A stretch of DNA of 64,000 nt from Mucilaginibacter sp. SG564 (lineage in GTDB: Bacteria > Bacteroidota > Bacteroidia > Sphingobacteriales > Sphingobacteriaceae). The stretch spans positions 62,001 through 126,000 of the forward strand of contig NZ_JABGNA010000002.1 in NCBI RefSeq assembly GCF_013149275.1, written 5' to 3'. Positions 62,575 to 64,000 of this stretch are shown one piece after another. The translations under genes were made by a program, and so were the position numbers. The notes below the pieces were generated by a model, which saw only the letters and a list, made by a program, of their open reading frames with translations, searched no databases and was not told where the DNA came from. Positions within the stretch are counted from its first letter, which is position 1, and the number at the start of each line of letters is the position of its first letter.

Positions 62575-62686
62575 CTGTTGGGGAAGGATTCGAACCTCCA
62601 CAGAGTAGTTAGCCCGCTTCGGGTTTTCTATGATCTCCGCCACCGGGACAAGGAGGTGTGTCTGCCAAAAATTTCACCACCCAACA
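62575..62686 (-). tRNA. tRNA-like RNA, class II body with GUC anticodon and 40-nt variable arm (upstream copy)
   Basis: A 112-nt cloverleaf with acceptor TGTTGGG/CCCAACA, discriminator G73 at 62575, D arm GTG/CAC, and anticodon stem CCTCC/GGTGG with the same U-U mismatch. The loop TTGTCCC gives anticodon GUC (62647-62649), and the T arm is GGAGG with TTCGAAT. The variable arm (62600-62639) is 40 nt with its own CCCG-AAG-CGGG hairpin. Two acceptor pairs differ from the other copy by compensating changes, so the fold is under selection. It lacks CCA. Position 37 is C, which is unusual. Confidence 0.72.
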
Positions 62687-62733
62687 TTGTTTTTTTGTTT
62701 AAAGAACAGAAAGCAATTGTCATTTGCTTGATA

Positions 62734-62765
62734 CAAATTTAATAGACCCATCAATTCCTTGCAAA
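62734..62765 (-). promoter_or_regulatory. Promoter of the tRNA-like unit
   Basis: Minus strand TTTG (62765-62762), a 20-nt spacer and TAAATTTG (62741-62734) match the Bacteroidota consensus exactly. Transcription would start near 62727, about 40 nt before the upstream RNA. It is divergent from the Lrp/AsnC gene. Confidence 0.72.
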
Positions 62766-62838
62766 TATTTCAACAAAAATATTTTATTTTTATTCAAATT
62801 TTAATTAAACTTGTATTTCAATATAGATATTCAAATTT

Positions 62839-63315
62839 ATGTCCCACAGAAAAGCTCAAAATTTAGAAATTGATAATCTTGATATCCAGATTTTATCAAT
62901 ATTAATGAAGAATGCTACCACTCCATACACCGAGATAGCAAAAGAGTTAATCGTTTCTGGCGGAACCATACACGTGCGAATGAAAAAGTTGGAAGAGATG
63001 GGTGTAATAAAAGGAGCCAGCCTGGAAGTAGATCCTCAGAAATTAGGTTATGATATTACAGCGTTCCTGGGTATCTACCTCGAAAAGGGCTCGCAATACA
63101 ACGAAGCTGTTAAACAATTGAAAACTATAAAAGAAATTGTTGAGCTGCACTATACCACCGGCGAGTGGAGTATTTTCGCCAAGATCGTATGCCATGATAC
63201 CACCCACCTGCGCGAGGTTTTGAACGAACAGATCCAGGGTGTTAAAGGTATTCAACGCACTGAAACCTTCATCTCGCTTGAAGAAAGCATCAGGAGGCAG
63301 ATCACTTTGGAATAA
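62839..63315 (+). CDS. Lrp/AsnC-family transcriptional regulator
   Basis: The 158-residue regulator has an N-terminal helix-turn-helix (LDIQILSILMKNATTPYTEIAKEL, IVSGGTIHVRMKKLEEMGVI) and a C-terminal ligand-binding RAM domain (GYDITAFLGIYLEKGSQYNE and the LHYTTGEWSIFAKIV strand). Members sense amino acids and act as octamers. It is divergent from the tRNA-like unit, separated by 152 nt. This arrangement may or may not be functional. I see no other partner gene. Confidence 0.93.
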   Translation: MSHRKAQNLEIDNLDIQILSILMKNATTPYTEIAKELIVSGGTIHVRMKKLEEMGVIKGASLEVDPQKLGYDITAFLGIYLEKGSQYNEAVKQLKTIKEIVELHYTTGEWSIFAKIVCHDTTHLREVLNEQIQGVKGIQRTETFISLEESIRRQITLE

Positions 63316-63340
63316 AATTTTACTTGATATAAAAAGCGAA

Positions 63341-63418
63341 GGCTGTCATCCTGAGCTTGTCGAAGGATAGGGCGCAGAGGCCCTACCCACATGCTTCGAC
63401 AAGCTCAGCATGACAGCC
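63341..63418. repeat. Intergenic palindromic repeat, family B
   Basis: GGCTGTCATCCTGAGCTTGT at the left end and ACAAGCTCAGCATGACAGCC at the right end are near-perfect inverted arms. A half copy is at 15786-15846. Confidence 0.85.
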
Positions 63419-63431
63419 ATTAATTTATTCC

Positions 63432-64000
63432 CTACTTAAATTTGTTCTTCAGCGCTGCCAGTTTTAAAGCCATATCTGTTTCCGGTTCCTGGGCCGGTTT
63501 TTTGTTATAAGCGGGCTTGTTGTTATTGCCGCCGGCAGGCTTTCTGTCGTTATTCCGCCTTTCCTGCGGGGCGCTCTTATCATTTTCTTTCATGGATAGG
63601 GCTATGCGCTTGCGGTTCACATCAACCTCGGTCACGGTAACCTCTACTTTCTGGTGTACCTTCAGCACCTCGTTCGGATCTTTGATATACCTATTGGTGA
63701 TCTGGCTCAGGTGAACCAGGCCATCCTGGTGAACGCCGATATCCACAAAAGCGCCGAAATTGGTGATGTTGGTGACGATGCCGGGCAGTTTCATACCCAC
63801 TTTCAAATCGCCTATGGCATTTACGCCATCGGTAAAGCTAAAGGCCTCAAACTGCTCGCGCGGGTCTCGGCCGGGTTTGGCCAGCTCGGCCATGATATCA
63901 TTGAGTGTAGGCAAACCCACTGTTTCTGAAGTATATTTTTGCAGCGGGATGCTTTTGCGCAATGGAGCGCTGCCCATCAGGTCTTTCACCGTGCAGTTCA
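63432..64000 (-). CDS. tex: Tex-family RNA-binding protein, C-terminal fragment
   Basis: The gene is open past base 64000, and the visible 189 residues are its C-terminal end. The segment PLRKSIPLQKYTSETVGLPT and DIMAELAKPGRDPREQFEAF are the C-terminal core of Tex, a nucleic-acid-binding transcription factor. An S1 domain follows (GMKLPGIVTNITNFGAFVDI to RIALSMKEND). The last 45 residues are a charged, Asn/Lys/Pro-rich tail. The upstream frame continues without a stop, so the in-frame GTG at 63989 is not the real start. Confidence 0.93.
   Translation of the reverse strand, partial: NCTVKDLMGSAPLRKSIPLQKYTSETVGLPTLNDIMAELAKPGRDPREQFEAFSFTDGVNAIGDLKVGMKLPGIVTNITNFGAFVDIGVHQDGLVHLSQITNRYIKDPNEVLKVHQKVEVTVTEVDVNRKRIALSMKENDKSAPQERRNNDRKPAGGNNNKPAYNKKPAQEPETDMALKLAALKNKFK

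Noticed and set aside
62560..62742. 60-residue open frame on the plus strand over the upstream tRNA-like gene
   Set aside because: It is antisense to the RNA and crosses its promoter; the protein-like look comes from the structured RNA.
62360..62765. The RNA pair as tmRNA or as normal tRNA-Leu genes
   Set aside because: There is no tag reading frame or tmRNA pairing, and the anticodon loop reads GUC with G73 rather than a Leu anticodon with A73.

Overview
The window reads as an ordinary chromosomal segment of a Bacteroidota bacterium of the family Sphingobacteriaceae, most likely Mucilaginibacter or a close relative. This rests on protein style (TonB receptor with a carboxypeptidase-like N-terminal domain, DUF3857 transglutaminase-like proteins, PQQ-type sugar dehydrogenase fused to ThuA and cytochrome c), on promoters of the Bacteroidota form TTTG-N19-21-TAnnTTTG, and on near absence of Shine-Dalgarno sequences. 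There is no prophage, CRISPR array, rRNA operon or complete insertion sequence. Genus assignment is inference.

Layout. 1-2060 (minus): rimP-nusA-infB operon behind a promoter and an attenuator-like hairpin. 2081-12000: lipoprotein, S9 peptidase, GNAT acetyltransferase, FAD oxidoreductase, DinB/YfiT hydrolase, a very large NtrY-like kinase. 12041-15762: fabD, folE, queD (minus), then mqnB and mqnD of the futalosine menaquinone route (plus). 16024-16943: a small regulator and SRPBCC pair with two operators built into its promoter. 17274-24481: hflX, two tandem DUF3857 proteins (one has lost its catalytic residues), aat, ruvC. 24650-30087: HIT protein, greA with a hairpin leader, a dehydrogenase, EcsC, rsmA. 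30320-38682: pdxA, a membrane acyltransferase, then a lipid and translation block (yceD-rpmF-plsX-fabH, accB, accC) and tatC. 39015-46239: rpiB, M28 peptidase, LutB-like Fe-S protein, DUF4153 protein, pdhB. 46715-53860: a DtxR-family regulator divergent from a TonB receptor with a shared operator, two secreted paralogues, and an S41 protease. 53914-62088: CsbD-like protein, flavin protein/MocR pair, beta-barrel protein, a 1143-residue ThuA fusion. 62360-64000: two tandem tRNA-like genes, an Lrp/AsnC regulator, and the C-terminal part of tex.

The most unusual item is the tandem tRNA-like pair at 62427-62686 (minus). Each folds as a complete cloverleaf with a Leu/Ser-type body and normal D- and T-loops, but has a variable arm of 40-44 nt, a GUC (aspartate) anticodon, discriminator G73 and no encoded CCA. 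Acceptor stems of the two copies differ by two compensatory base-pair changes. The pair has its own perfect consensus promoter and terminator. Other non-coding signals are terminator-like hairpins directly after the promoters of the nusA and greA transcription units, a 151-nt AT-rich element present twice, and paired operators upstream of the ArsR-type and DtxR-type regulators.

Intergenic space is otherwise filled by several families of palindromic repeats, some of which run into the 3' ends or the interior of coding regions. All calls were made by eye from sequence; no search or folding program was run.
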